Source: Urbifossiella limnaea
GTDB taxonomy: Bacteria > Planctomycetota > Planctomycetia > Gemmatales > Gemmataceae
Assembly (NCBI RefSeq): GCF_007747215.1
Contig: NZ_CP036273.1
Span: 1,596,322-1,660,321, forward strand
Reading direction: 5' to 3'
DNA: 64,000 bases
A model generated the notes under the pieces. That model did no database searches, had not been told where the DNA came from, and saw nothing but the letters and a program-made list of their open reading frames with translations. This document shows positions 18,622 through 29,478 of the stretch, piece after piece. Position 1 is the first letter of the stretch, and each line of letters starts with the position of its first letter. The position numbers and the translations under genes are program-made.

Positions 18622-19391
18622 GGGCGTCCCCGGGGTGGTGGGAAGGCGCGAGCCCAACCCCCCAATTGTGTCGGACCACGGTGGCTGACGCCAGCGGGTT
18701 TCCGGACGGGAGACGGGGAGGAGGGAAGTACGAGTCAGGGCTACTACTCGTCCCGGGTCGGCCGGCGGCAGTCGGTTCGTCGAGCGACACGACGTGATAA
18801 GGGGGCTTCCATCAAGTGTTGGGCCGGTCCGGCATCACTCCGGACCTCGGGACCGCGCCCAGGGGATGTCGTACTCCACCCTGCGCCTGGGTTCAGGCCC
18901 GCCGCGCCCGCGGCCCGGCCCTTGCACAGGTCTCGGTCACCCGTCGAGGAAGGAGTACGTCTGAAGCTCCGATTCGCCGCCCGGCGCGATGCGATGCGTC
19001 GTAAAGATGGTCAATTTCTGTGCTTCGCGCACGAAAACTATCCACGAAGTATGGCCAGAAAGTGGATCAATCATGGGCGATGAGAGAAAAATGTGAATCC
19101 AAGTGTGGGCTTAATAAATTCATAATTTCTTTCCCCGCAGTCACTTGAGTTGCTGGCAATCGGAGGCATGGTTCTGCCGCTTTGTACGCTTCCGGCTCGA
19201 CGGCGTGACCATTGCTGACGTTGGGCCACTCGGGGGCAGACTCGCAATCGATCCCCATTTCTACGGACACGCAGGGCGCTCACTCATCCGGTGAGGATAG
19301 CGGTGCCGTGCACTTCCCCATCTTCGTACGCCGACCGAGTGTCGGCGTAGGCGTCCGCGGTCCGTACCGACCCTGTACCGGAGCCCGCTCC
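18622..19391. other. intergenic region, no gene recognised
   Basis: 770 bp between the leftward DUF1501 gene and the rightward DUF1559 gene. About 18995-19200 is clearly richer in A and T than its neighbours, consistent with promoter DNA for one or both genes. A short hairpin, CTCAC-TCATCCG-GTGAG, lies near 19280-19296. No supported ORF. Confidence 0.5.
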
Positions 19392-20393
19392 ATGTCTCCA
19401 CGTCCCAGTCGTCGCGCGTTCACGCTCATCGAACTGCTGGTGGTAATCGCCATCATCGCGATTCTGATCGGCCTTCTCCTGCCGGCCGTGCAGAAGGTGC
19501 GCGAGGCCGCGGCCCGCGCCAAGTGCCAGAACAATCTGAAGCAGATCGGCATCGGCCTCCACGCCTACCACGACCTGTTCGGCCGGTTCCCGGTCGGGAT
19601 GCACGACGACGACGCCGAGAGCTGGTGCTGGCGGGTCCACATCCTGCCGTTGATGGAGCAGCAGCCGGCGTTCCAGGCGCTGCTGGCCAGTGGCATGTGG
19701 CTGCCGCCCAACCCCGGCGGCCTGAACGGCGGCAACGTGGACAGCGCGTGGGGCTCGCGGCCGACGGTCCAGGGGACGTGGGGGAGCAACGCGGCGCAGC
19801 GGGTGATTCCGCCCTACGTCTGCCCGAGCGACATCCTCCCCGAGCAGAGCAGCCGCGGCGCGGCGAAGTCGAACTACGCGGGGAACGCGGGGAACCGGGC
19901 GCGGTTCGGCTCGGCCACGTGGAACGGCTGCGCCAGCGCGAAGGGCCGGGTCCAGAACGGACTACTCCTGTACGCCAACGACAACCTGGCGACGTGGGTG
20001 GTGGGCTTCGCCGACGTGACGGACGGGCTGAGCAACACCCTGGCCGTGGGCGAGGTGACGGTGAGCCAGAACGTCTCCCTGTCGAATACGGCGGACGCGA
20101 ACTTCCCAGGGTGGGCCGGGCGGAACGCGGGCACCTCGTCGGTCAGCAGCTGCAACGGGTTCTACCGGCAGGGGGCGATGAAGCTGGCCGAGGGGACGAC
20201 GTTCCCGCTGAACATGTGGCGGACGGCGCTGAGCAACACGCAGAGCGCCGCGACGTTCGGCAGCCAGCACACGGGCGGGGGGAACTTCCTCCTGGGCGAC
20301 GGCTCGACGCGCTTCCTGCGTGACTCGGTCGCCCCGGCGAACTACTCGGCCGCGGCCAGCCGCGACGGCGGCGAGACCCTGCCGCTGGACTGA
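19392..20393 (+). CDS. DUF1559 prepilin-like protein
   Basis: The protein has 333 residues from ATG 19392. The type IV prepilin motif is at the N-terminus: [20 protein letters not shown], with Glu at +5 but Ala instead of the usual Gly at -1. The helix continues with [25 protein letters not shown]. The C-terminus has the DUF1559 signature ending in H[16 protein letters not shown]. These proteins are probably exported and N-methylated like pseudopilins; planctomycetes carry dozens of copies. Precise role unknown. Confidence 0.92.
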   Translation: MSPRPSRRAFTLIELLVVIAIIAILIGLLLPAVQKVREAAARAKCQNNLKQIGIGLHAYHDLFGRFPVGMHDDDAESWCWRVHILPLMEQQPAFQALLASGMWLPPNPGGLNGGNVDSAWGSRPTVQGTWGSNAAQRVIPPYVCPSDILPEQSSRGAAKSNYAGNAGNRARFGSATWNGCASAKGRVQNGLLLYANDNLATWVVGFADVTDGLSNTLAVGEVTVSQNVSLSNTADANFPGWAGRNAGTSSVSSCNGFYRQGAMKLAEGTTFPLNMWRTALSNTQSAATFGSQHTGGGNFLLGDGSTRFLRDSVAPANYSAAASRDGGETLPLD

Positions 20394-20400
20394 GGCGTGT

Positions 20401-20434
20401 TCGGGCGCAACCTCCGGCCGGAGGTTGCGCCCGA
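20401..20434. terminator. perfect 34-bp palindrome between convergent genes
   Basis: Two exact 17-bp arms (20401-20417 and 20418-20434) meet with no spacer, in the 43-bp gap between the stops of the DUF1559 gene and the NtrC-type gene. It probably works as a two-way terminator, although no U-tract follows on either side. Confidence 0.65.
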
Positions 20435-20436
20435 CC

Positions 20437-21876
<1,440 letters not shown>

Positions 21877-21883
21877 GGGCACC

Positions 21884-23386
21884 TCACGATGCGGCGGTGG
21901 CGGGGACACCCGACGCGCGCCGGCCCGCACTCGCCGGGAGCCGCACGGTGAAGACCGTCCCGCCGCCCGGGCGGTCGGCCGCGGCGATCTCGCCGCCGTG
22001 CGTCTCCACGATCCGCCGGCAGATCGACAGGCCGAGGCCCATGCCGGCGTCCTTCGTGCTCACGAACGCCTCGAACAGGCGGTCGCGCACCCGGGCCGGC
22101 AGCCCCGGGCCCTCGTCCTCCACCCGGAGCACCACGCGGTCGTCCTCGCCCACGACCGTGACCGCGATCCGGCCGCCGGTCGGCTGCGCGTCCAGGGCGT
22201 TGAACAGGAGGTTGTATAGCACCTGCTGTAGCTGGCCCGGGTCGAGCTCGGCGACGACCGGGCGGCGCGGCGTGCTCACCTCCACGGCCACCCGCTGGAG
22301 CGCCGCCCGGCCGCGGACGCGGTCGGCGACCTGTTCGACCAGCGGGCCGACCTCGACCGGCTTCTTGTCCGGCCGCGGCGGGCGGGCGAAGTCGAGGAAC
22401 GAGCCGACGGCCTGTTCGAGTCGAATGATCTCCTCCTCCAGCACCTCCATGTCCCGCGGGCGGAGGCGGTTGTCGGTGCGGCCGTCGGCGAGAGCCTGGA
22501 TCAGCAGCTTGATCGCCATCAGCGGGTTGCGGACTTCGTGGGCGATGCCGGCGGCCATCCGCCCGGCCCACGCCAGTTGCTCGGCGCGGAGGGCGTCGCG
22601 CTCGGTCTGCCGGAGCCGGTCCAGCACGGCCGTCGCGCTGCGGGCCACGTCGTCGAGGGCGTCGGCCGACCGGCCGGCGCGGTGGGCGTTGTCCTCGGCG
22701 GTGCGGGCGGCCTCGTCGAGCTGGCGGGCGGTGGTGCGCAGCCGCTCCTCGGTGCGCATCATGGCGCGCCGCAGGCCGGCCGCGATCACCCACCCGCCGA
22801 GCAGCCCGCCGACCGACCCGCACAGGCCGAGTACGATGAGTCCGGTCGTGAGCTGGGCCGCGGTCCGCTCGTTCTCGGCGTTCGCGCGGGTCAGCCCGCC
22901 CTCGTTCAGCCGCAGGTACTCGCGGGTCGGCTCGATCACCTCGTTCGCCAGCACGGTGTCCACCAACTCTAGCGTCTTGGCGTAGTCGGCCAGGTCGGGC
23001 CGGCCGTTGGTCATCCGGTCGTACTCGGTGAAGAACGCGTGGAGCCCGGCCCGCGTCTTCCGCATAAGCGCCTGCTCGGGCGGCGTGGTGGCGAGCCGTT
23101 CGGCCTCGGCGAGCGCGTCCATGGTCCGATCCCGCAGCCGGGGGATCGGCTCCAGCATCTTCGGCTCGCCGGTCAGGAGGTAGCGCACGCCCTGGCTGCG
23201 CAGGTCACGGGCGCTCAGCTCCAGTTCCTGCGCGGCGCGCATGCTGGTGACATTCTCGCCGAGCATGCCGGCCGTGGTGGCCTGCATGTCGCGGACGTAC
23301 CACGCGGTGCCGACGGCGACCACCAGGAGGAGGACGCTGACGGCGGCGACGGGGGCGGCGATGCCGGTCCAAACTCGCGGCTGCAT
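21884..23386 (-). CDS. NtrB-type sensor histidine kinase (system 1)
   Basis: The protein has 500 residues from ATG 23386. A membrane segment at ~8-30 and another at ~180-205 enclose a ~150-residue external helical sensor. After a linker comes the HisKA motif AGIAHEVRNPLMAIKLL with its phospho-accepting His (~280), then the ATPase boxes NLLFNALDAQP (N), DEGPGLP (G1) and GMGLGLSICRRIV (G2). The signal is not known. It is the first gene of a two-gene operon with the NtrC-like regulator. Confidence 0.92.
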   Translation of the reverse strand: MQPRVWTGIAAPVAAVSVLLLVVAVGTAWYVRDMQATTAGMLGENVTSMRAAQELELSARDLRSQGVRYLLTGEPKMLEPIPRLRDRTMDALAEAERLATTPPEQALMRKTRAGLHAFFTEYDRMTNGRPDLADYAKTLELVDTVLANEVIEPTREYLRLNEGGLTRANAENERTAAQLTTGLIVLGLCGSVGGLLGGWVIAAGLRRAMMRTEERLRTTARQLDEAARTAEDNAHRAGRSADALDDVARSATAVLDRLRQTERDALRAEQLAWAGRMAAGIAHEVRNPLMAIKLLIQALADGRTDNRLRPRDMEVLEEEIIRLEQAVGSFLDFARPPRPDKKPVEVGPLVEQVADRVRGRAALQRVAVEVSTPRRPVVAELDPGQLQQVLYNLLFNALDAQPTGGRIAVTVVGEDDRVVLRVEDEGPGLPARVRDRLFEAFVSTKDAGMGLGLSICRRIVETHGGEIAAADRPGGGTVFTVRLPASAGRRASGVPATAAS

Positions 23387-23647
23387 GCTCACGCGGGCTC
23401 CTGAACAGAATCCGGGCTCGGCGCCCACTTCCGGTCCAATCGGAATTCCGGGGGGCTGATCACCAATCGGCCGAAGCCCCGGCCCTTGGCCGTGACCACC
23501 CCGGCACACACGGATTCATCTTAACCGACAACCGGGGCAGGGTGTTACGGCCGAGCGGGCGGGTTTTTCCGGGGCCGATCTCGGGCTGCGGCGGGCTGGT
23601 TCGCGGCCTCTGGTACGGTCGTTGCCTAATGGCTCTTCGCAACTGGA

Positions 23648-25282
23648 ATGCCCGGACCGCCGCCGGAGTACGGCTTCGCCCCGTTCCCGCACCCCGGAGG
23701 CCGCGTGGCCTGGACCAAGGACCGCCTCGAAGACGCGGCCCGCACCCGCCTCGGCGGGGCGAAGCTGATCGTCGTCGCGAACCGCGAGCCGTACATCCAC
23801 AACCTGCGCAACGGGGCGGTCGAACTGATGCGCCCCGCCGGCGGCCTCACGACCGCGCTCGACCCGGTGATGCGCGCCTGCGGCGGGACGTGGGTGGCTC
23901 ACGGGTCCGGCAGCGCCGACCGCCTGTCGTCCGACGCCCGCGGCCGGGTCCGCGTGCCGCCCGACGACCCGAGCTACACCCTCCGCCGCGTCTGGCTCAC
24001 GCCCGAGCAGGAGAACGGCTACTACTACGGGTTCGCCAACAGCAGCCTGTGGCCGCTCTGCCACCAGGTGTACCACCGCCCGACGTTCGACCCGGCCCAC
24101 TGGGCAGCGTACCAAGAGGTGAACGACCTCTTCGCCGCGGCCGTCCTCGAGGAAGCGCGAGGCGGCCCGGCGCTCGTGTTCGTGCAGGACTACCACTTCG
24201 CCCTCCTGCCGCGGCTGCTGAAGCGCGCCCGGCCGGACCTGGTGGTGGCGCAGTTCTGGCACATCCCGTGGCCGAACCCGGAGACGTTTCGCGTCTGCCC
24301 GTGGGCCGGCGAACTGCTCGACGGCATGCTCGGCAACGACCTGCTCGGGTTCCACATCCAGTACCACTGCAACAACTTCCTGGAGTCGGTGGACCGCACG
24401 GTCGAGTCGCGCATCTGCCGCGAGCGGTTCAGCGTCACCCGCGGCGGCCGCACCACCCGCGTCCGGCCGTTCCCGATCAGCGTCGATCCCGACCTCGCCG
24501 CGGAACACCTCGCCGGCGACTGGGAGGCGCCGGTGGCGGCGCTGCGGCGGAAGTACAACCTCGGCGACCGGCTGCTGCTGCTCGGCGTTGACCGCGTGGA
24601 CTACACGAAGGGCATCCCCGAGCGGCTCCGCGCCGTGGCGCGGCTCCTCGACCTCCACCCGGGCCTCGCCGGCCGCTTCCACCTCGTGCAGCTCGGCGCC
24701 CCCAGCCGCACGAGCCTTCCCGAGTACCGCGCGCTGACCGACGAGATTCACGCCCTCGCCGCGGACATCAACGAGCGGTACGGCACGCCCGACTGGCGGC
24801 CGGTGGTGTTCGTGAACGAGCACGCCGGGCCGGAGCTGATCTACCCGCTGTACCGCGCCGCGGCCGGGTGCGTGGTCAGCTCGCTGCACGACGGCATGAA
24901 CCTGGTGGCGAAGGAGTTCGTGACAGCCCGCGACGACGAGCAGGGGGTGCTGGTGCTGTCCGAGTTCACCGGCGCGGCCCGGGAGCTGACCGACGCCGTG
25001 CTGGTGAACCCGTTCGACGTGGACCGGCTGGCGAACGGCCTGCTGGCGGCGCTCACCATGCCGCCGGCGGAGCGGCAGCGGCGGATGCGGCGGATGCGGG
25101 CGCAGGTGGCCGACCACAACATCTACCGCTGGGCCGGCACGATGCTCAGCGAGGCGTCGAAGCTGATGGACCACGGCCCGCGCCCGGCCGCGCCGCGGGT
25201 CGCCGTGCCGCGGGTGTACGTCCCCGCGGACGCCGCGCCCGCCCGGTTCGCCCCCGCCCCGGTCCTCACCCATCCCGCGTGA
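23648..25282 (+). CDS. otsA: trehalose-6-phosphate synthase
   Basis: The protein has 544 residues and forms trehalose 6-phosphate from UDP-glucose (or ADP-glucose) and glucose 6-phosphate. GT20 motifs are in order: [64 protein letters not shown] and [12 protein letters not shown]. It is somewhat longer than E. coli OtsA because of a Pro/Ala-rich tail (~505-544). The ribosome-binding site at ATG 23648 is weak. It begins an operon with otsB, whose start is 12 bp after the stop. Trehalose serves as compatible solute and stress protectant. Confidence 0.93.
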   Translation: MPGPPPEYGFAPFPHPGGRVAWTKDRLEDAARTRLGGAKLIVVANREPYIHNLRNGAVELMRPAGGLTTALDPVMRACGGTWVAHGSGSADRLSSDARGRVRVPPDDPSYTLRRVWLTPEQENGYYYGFANSSLWPLCHQVYHRPTFDPAHWAAYQEVNDLFAAAVLEEARGGPALVFVQDYHFALLPRLLKRARPDLVVAQFWHIPWPNPETFRVCPWAGELLDGMLGNDLLGFHIQYHCNNFLESVDRTVESRICRERFSVTRGGRTTRVRPFPISVDPDLAAEHLAGDWEAPVAALRRKYNLGDRLLLLGVDRVDYTKGIPERLRAVARLLDLHPGLAGRFHLVQLGAPSRTSLPEYRALTDEIHALAADINERYGTPDWRPVVFVNEHAGPELIYPLYRAAAGCVVSSLHDGMNLVAKEFVTARDDEQGVLVLSEFTGAARELTDAVLVNPFDVDRLANGLLAALTMPPAERQRRMRRMRAQVADHNIYRWAGTMLSEASKLMDHGPRPAAPRVAVPRVYVPADAAPARFAPAPVLTHPA

Positions 25283-25293
25283 AGGGGGCCCGA

Positions 25294-26142
25294 ATGCCTG
25301 CGCACGACTGGGCGACGGCGGCCGCGGCGGGATACCGCGCCGGCCGCCCGCTGACCCTACTGTTCGACTACGACGGCACACTCACCCCGATCGCCGCCCT
25401 CCCGGCGCTGGCGGTCCTCCCCCCGGCGACGCGCGACGCGCTCGCCGGCCTCGCCGCGCTGCCGCGGGCGGCGGTCGGGGTGGTGAGCGGCCGGAGCCTG
25501 GACTCCGTCCGCGAGCTCGTCGGCCTCCCCGGCCTCCGGTACGCCGGGTCCGGGGGGATGCACATCTCGTTCGGTGCCGAGGAGGCAATCGACCCGGCGC
25601 TGGCCGAATTCGACGCCATCGCCGACGCGCTACTGACGGCGCTGTCGTCGCCGGTCAAGAGCTTCCCCGGCACGTGGGTGGAGCGGAAGCCGGGGTGCCT
25701 GTCGGTCCACTACCGGCAGCTGACGCCGCCGCGGGCGGCGGGCTTCGTCGAGGAGGCCCGCGAGGCGCTGGCCGAGCTCGCACCCGACTGCCCGCCGCTC
25801 CGCGTCCGCGCGGTGACGCAAGCACTCGAGGTGGCGCTCGCCGGGGCGTGGACGAAGGGCGACGCCGTGGACCGCCTGGCCGGCGTCGACGCGCTGGTGG
25901 TGTTCGCCGGCGACGGCGCGAACGACGAGGAGGCGGTCGCGGCGGTCAACGCCCGCGGCGGGCTGACGGTCGGCGTCGGCCCGGAGGCGCCGGCCGCGGT
26001 CCGGCTCCGCGTCGCGGACCAGAACGAGTTCGTGGCGGGGCTGCACCGCCTGGCCGCGAGCCTGTGCGGCGCCGCGGTCGTTGGTCGGCCGCATCCGGGC
26101 GGGGTGGTAACGCCGCGGGTGATTCACCAGGGGGCGCGATGA
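25294..26142 (+). CDS. otsB: trehalose-6-phosphate phosphatase
   Basis: The protein has 282 residues; ATG 25294 follows AAGGGGG. HAD motif I is FDYDGTLTP (residues ~24-32, nucleophile Asp), motif II lies in VGVVSGRS, Lys is in AWTKGDAV, and motif IV is FAGDGANDEEA. It removes phosphate from trehalose 6-phosphate made by the preceding gene. Its TGA stop overlaps the ATG of the next gene (ATGA), so translation is probably coupled. Confidence 0.92.
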   Translation: MPAHDWATAAAAGYRAGRPLTLLFDYDGTLTPIAALPALAVLPPATRDALAGLAALPRAAVGVVSGRSLDSVRELVGLPGLRYAGSGGMHISFGAEEAIDPALAEFDAIADALLTALSSPVKSFPGTWVERKPGCLSVHYRQLTPPRAAGFVEEAREALAELAPDCPPLRVRAVTQALEVALAGAWTKGDAVDRLAGVDALVVFAGDGANDEEAVAAVNARGGLTVGVGPEAPAAVRLRVADQNEFVAGLHRLAASLCGAAVVGRPHPGGVVTPRVIHQGAR

Positions 26143-26519
26143 GCGAGGCACCGGGCGTGTTGCTGATCGACCCCGATCCGGTGGAGCGCGACCGCCTCCG
26201 GCGCGAGCTGGAGGAGCGCGGCTGGCGGGTGTGCGTGGCCGAGGACGCGGCCGCGGCCGTGCGGCTGTGCGAGGAGCGGCCGGCCGAGTTCCGCGCCGCG
26301 GTGGTGGACCTTCAGCTGCCGGGGTTGCAGGGGGCGCGGGTGCTGGCCGGGCTCGGCGCGGTGGCGCCGGCGCTGGCGCGGGTGGCGATGTCGGCGGGTC
26401 TGGCGCCGTACTCCGTCGCCGCCTTCCGCCGCCTCACCCGCACGCCGCTGCTGGCGAAGCCGGTCCACGCCGCCGACCTTGACTCCGTCCTCGGGGAACT
26501 GGTCGCGGCCACCGTATGA
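26139..26519 (+). CDS. stand-alone response-regulator receiver protein
   Basis: The protein has 126 residues and is nothing but a receiver domain: acidic Asp11/Asp13, phospho-acceptor Asp57 in VVDLQLPG, Ser85 and Lys107 in LLAKPVH. It has no output domain, so it must act by protein contact or as a phosphate sink. The ATG overlaps the otsB stop, tying it to trehalose synthesis. A link to the histidine kinase gene at 21.9-23.4 kb is possible but unproven. Confidence 0.85.
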   Translation: MSEAPGVLLIDPDPVERDRLRRELEERGWRVCVAEDAAAAVRLCEERPAEFRAAVVDLQLPGLQGARVLAGLGAVAPALARVAMSAGLAPYSVAAFRRLTRTPLLAKPVHAADLDSVLGELVAATV

Positions 26520-26543
26520 GGTGTTGCGCACCCGCGCCGCACG

Positions 26544-27680
26544 TCACCGCAGGCCGAGGTAGTAGTTCACGTCCACGAAGTACGGCGTGACGTAGTTCCG
26601 CGTCTTACGGACCATCGTGACGCGGTCCTTCTGCCGGGCCGCGAGGTAGTCCAGCACCGTCTCTTCCGGCAGCGGCGTGAGCCGCCGACTGGCCTGGCCG
26701 AGCAAGTTCATCCCGATAAGCCGCGTGCTCGCCACCGGGTACAGAAACGTCTGCTCGACCGGCACCTGCTCCCGGGTGCCGTCGGCGACCAGCACCTTGT
26801 GGTAGAACCACTCCGCGTCGCGCTCGCCCGCGCCGTCGTCGGCGCCATAGAGGAACAGCATCTTGTTGTTGTCGCGCAGCTTCGTCGCCGACCGCGCCCA
26901 CGCCCGCACCGTCGGCTCCGGGACGCTCGCCGGGCGGTCGGCGGTGAGCCACACGGCGCCGGCGACGTCGGCCCCCGCCGGCGGGTCGGGGGCGTACAGC
27001 GTGGACTGCGGCACGCTCTTGTACTGGAGGCCGTTCGGCAGCAGCGGCGCCACCGCCGGCCGCGCCCACTCGGCCGCCAGCCACATCATGCCGAGCGCCG
27101 CCGTCTCGCCGGCGCCGACGAGGTAGACCGAGCTGGTGTTCACGTCGCCGTTGTCGTTCTTCTGGTCGAGATGGAGGCGCGCCGCGGCCAGGTCGTTGAC
27201 GTACACCGGGAGATACCGGCTCGGGTTGATGTCCGTCTTGACGCGCAGCTCGTTCTTGGCCGGCCGGCGGTTGTACCCGCGGACGTAGCGCTGGTTCCAC
27301 CCGCCGGTGATGGTGTTCGTCCAGAACCCGGTGAACGGGGAGTTGTCGCCGAGCGGGTCCACGATGTCGGTGCTGCCGCCGTGGCCGCGCCAGTCGAATC
27401 GAAAGACGTGGAACCCGGCGTCGTTGAGGCGGCCGACGAGGTCGTCCCAGTTCCCTTTGAGCATGTCGCGGTCGGGGCCGGGGGGGTACAGGAGCACGAC
27501 CACCGCGTCGCCCTGCTTGTCGCCGCGCGGGCTGCGGTGGAACAGCCCCTTGAGGCGCACGCCGTCGGCGGTGTTGAACGCCTCCTCGACCGGGCGGCTC
27601 GGCGGCCGGGCGAACGACCGCGGCGCGTCGAGGGGGAGGAGCACGAGCACGAGCGGAACGGCCAGCAGGAGACGGCACAT
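26544..27680 (-). CDS. secreted alpha/beta hydrolase-fold protein lacking nucleophile serine
   Basis: The protein has 378 residues; ATG 27680 follows GGAGA. A signal peptide covers residues 1-24. The fold is recognisable from VVVLLYPPGPDRD (oxyanion strand), GFHVFRFDWRGHGGS and the later LFLYGADDGAGERD. At the nucleophile elbow the usual GxSxG is replaced by GAGET in YLVGAGETAALG, so the catalytic Ser is absent. It may be a non-catalytic binding protein or use another residue. It converges with the receiver gene, 24 bp apart. Confidence 0.75.
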   Translation of the reverse strand: MCRLLLAVPLVLVLLPLDAPRSFARPPSRPVEEAFNTADGVRLKGLFHRSPRGDKQGDAVVVLLYPPGPDRDMLKGNWDDLVGRLNDAGFHVFRFDWRGHGGSTDIVDPLGDNSPFTGFWTNTITGGWNQRYVRGYNRRPAKNELRVKTDINPSRYLPVYVNDLAAARLHLDQKNDNGDVNTSSVYLVGAGETAALGMMWLAAEWARPAVAPLLPNGLQYKSVPQSTLYAPDPPAGADVAGAVWLTADRPASVPEPTVRAWARSATKLRDNNKMLFLYGADDGAGERDAEWFYHKVLVADGTREQVPVEQTFLYPVASTRLIGMNLLGQASRRLTPLPEETVLDYLAARQKDRVTMVRKTRNYVTPYFVDVNYYLGLR

Positions 27681-27926
27681 GACGGGTTCTCCGGGGGAGG
27701 GGGGGAGTGGATGTGTCGAGGCTTAATCAGGCAATCCCTGTGCCGCTCGGGTCGTGACAGCCCGACGTCACGGCGGGACGCGCGGTTACGGCGACGGGCG
27801 TGAGGGGCGGCGTTCAGCCGCTGGGCAGCCCGGCCAGGAAGTGGGCACCTGCCCGCGGTACAATCACACTCCTCGCTCCACCGGACCGACCGGCGGGACG
27901 AGGCATGCTCTTCCCGGGAGGCGACG

Positions 27927-28481
27927 ATGCGACGGCGATTCGGAGCGATGCTGATGGGCGTGCTGCTCGGGGCCGGGGGCGTGCTCGCGGCCGACCCCGG
28001 CCCCCAGGTCGGGCAGCAGGCGAAGGAGTTCGACCTGGAGGAACTCGGCGGCGGGCGCGCGAAGCTGTCGGACCTGACGAAGGGCGGGCCGGTGGTGCTG
28101 GTCGTCCTGCGCGGCTACCCGGGCTACCAGTGCCCCATCTGCTCGCGGCAGTTCGGCGAGTTCCTCGGCAAGGCCGACGACTTCAAGAAGGCCGGGGCCA
28201 CGGTGGCGTTCGTGTACCCCGGCCCCGGCGCCGGGCTGAAGCAGAAGGCGGGCGAGTTCGTGAAGGGGCGCGACTACCCGGCCCACTTCCGCGTCCTGCT
28301 CGACCCGGACTACACGTTCACGAACGCCTACGGGCTCCGGTGGGACGCGAAGAACGAGACGGCGTACCCGTCCACGTTCGCCCTCGGCACCGACCGGAAG
28401 GTGACGTTCGCCCGGGTGAGCACGACCCACGGCGGCCGGCTCTCCGCGGCCGACGCGCTGAAGGCGCTCGCGGCGAAGTGA
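27927..28481 (+). CDS. secreted peroxiredoxin/AhpC-TSA-like thiol protein
   Basis: The protein has 184 residues. Signal peptide at 1-22, then a thioredoxin-fold AhpC/TSA domain with a CPIC pair (Cys69, Cys72) after VLRGYPGYQ and the ALGTDRKVTFARV strand near the C-terminus. The CxxC spacing resembles thiol reductases as well as peroxiredoxins, so peroxide reduction and disulfide exchange are both possible. It is divergent from the hydrolase gene across 246 bp that hold no other gene. Confidence 0.82.
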   Translation: MRRRFGAMLMGVLLGAGGVLAADPGPQVGQQAKEFDLEELGGGRAKLSDLTKGGPVVLVVLRGYPGYQCPICSRQFGEFLGKADDFKKAGATVAFVYPGPGAGLKQKAGEFVKGRDYPAHFRVLLDPDYTFTNAYGLRWDAKNETAYPSTFALGTDRKVTFARVSTTHGGRLSAADALKALAAK

Positions 28482-28658
28482 GGCCGTTTCCGTGGGACGG
28501 CGGCGCGGGCAACGCGGCGTTCGACCGCTGGACGGCCCGGCCGAGAAGTGGGCCGGCGACCGGCACAATCCCGACCCGTGACGGGCGAATCACCCCGCGG
28601 GGCCGCCCGCCCGCCCGCGGTTCAATCGCCCCGTCCCACCCACCCCGGTCGCCCGGTG

Positions 28659-29474
28659 ATGTTCCTCCTCCGCGTCCCTCCGCTCGCCTGGCTCCGGTTC
28701 GTGCCCCCCGGGCCGACCGGCGTTGTCGGGCTCATGCTGTTCATCCTCGGGGCCGTGCCGCCGGGCCAGATGGCCGTCCTGTACCTGGCCGCCGGGTGCG
28801 GCGTGCTCGGCGTGGCGTGGCTGGCGGCGATGCCGTCGCGGATGTTCCACCGGACGCAGAACCGGTTGTTCTGGCCGCTCGGCATCAGCGCCGCGCTGGC
28901 CGCGGCGTTCGTCCTGCCGGCGTGGGAGGAACTGATGTGGGCCGGCGGCGCGGTCGGGCTGGTCGCCGGCCTGTCGGGGCTGGCCCACCGGGCGCGGGAG
29001 GAGTTCCTGACGCTCCCCGAGGCGTTCGAGGAGGTGGTGCAGTGGTCGGACGCGATCGAGTACGCCGCCCTGTTCGACCTGACGACCGACGGTCCGGTCA
29101 AGGTGCTGTGCTCGACCGACCCGCACCTCGGCCGGCACCTCCGCCGGTTCGCGCTCGTCACGGCCGACGCCGACGACGCGGCCGCGGCGGGGCAGGTGGC
29201 CGAGTGGGACCGGGCGGCGGTCCACCTGCACGCCGGGCTGGCGGGGCTCGACCGCGCGTTCACCGCGACCGGCCAGGGCGAGAACGTGCGGGCGGTGTTC
29301 GACATCGACATGGGCGGGTTCTTCTTCACCCGCATCCACCCCACCCGCTTCCTGTTCGCCGCGACGCTCGACCAGGCGGTGATGAACGACGACTCGTGCG
29401 ACCGCGACGTCCGCGCCCTGGTCCGCGCCATCACCCTGCGCACCAGCGCCCACCGGGCCGCCGACGTGGAATGA
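28659..29474 (+). CDS. membrane protein of unknown function, QGENVR family member A
   Basis: The protein has 271 residues from ATG 28659; an in-frame GTG lies 3 nt earlier and a longer reading back to 28548 is low complexity. Four membrane segments occupy ~10-110. The cytoplasmic or external C-terminal ~150 residues end in a GQGENVRAVFDIDMGG block followed by RFLFAATLDQAV. The same C-terminal pattern recurs in the next gene, 4 bp downstream, so the two are related and translated together. No known family recognised. Confidence 0.65.
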   Translation: MFLLRVPPLAWLRFVPPGPTGVVGLMLFILGAVPPGQMAVLYLAAGCGVLGVAWLAAMPSRMFHRTQNRLFWPLGISAALAAAFVLPAWEELMWAGGAVGLVAGLSGLAHRAREEFLTLPEAFEEVVQWSDAIEYAALFDLTTDGPVKVLCSTDPHLGRHLRRFALVTADADDAAAAGQVAEWDRAAVHLHAGLAGLDRAFTATGQGENVRAVFDIDMGGFFFTRIHPTRFLFAATLDQAVMNDDSCDRDVRALVRAITLRTSAHRAADVE

Positions 29475-29478
29475 ACTC

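Noticed and set aside
18950-19300. Possible sigma-54 promoter upstream of the DUF1559 gene
   Set aside because: TGGCAATCGGAGGCATG has GG and GC elements one base too close, so spacing does not fit -24/-12.
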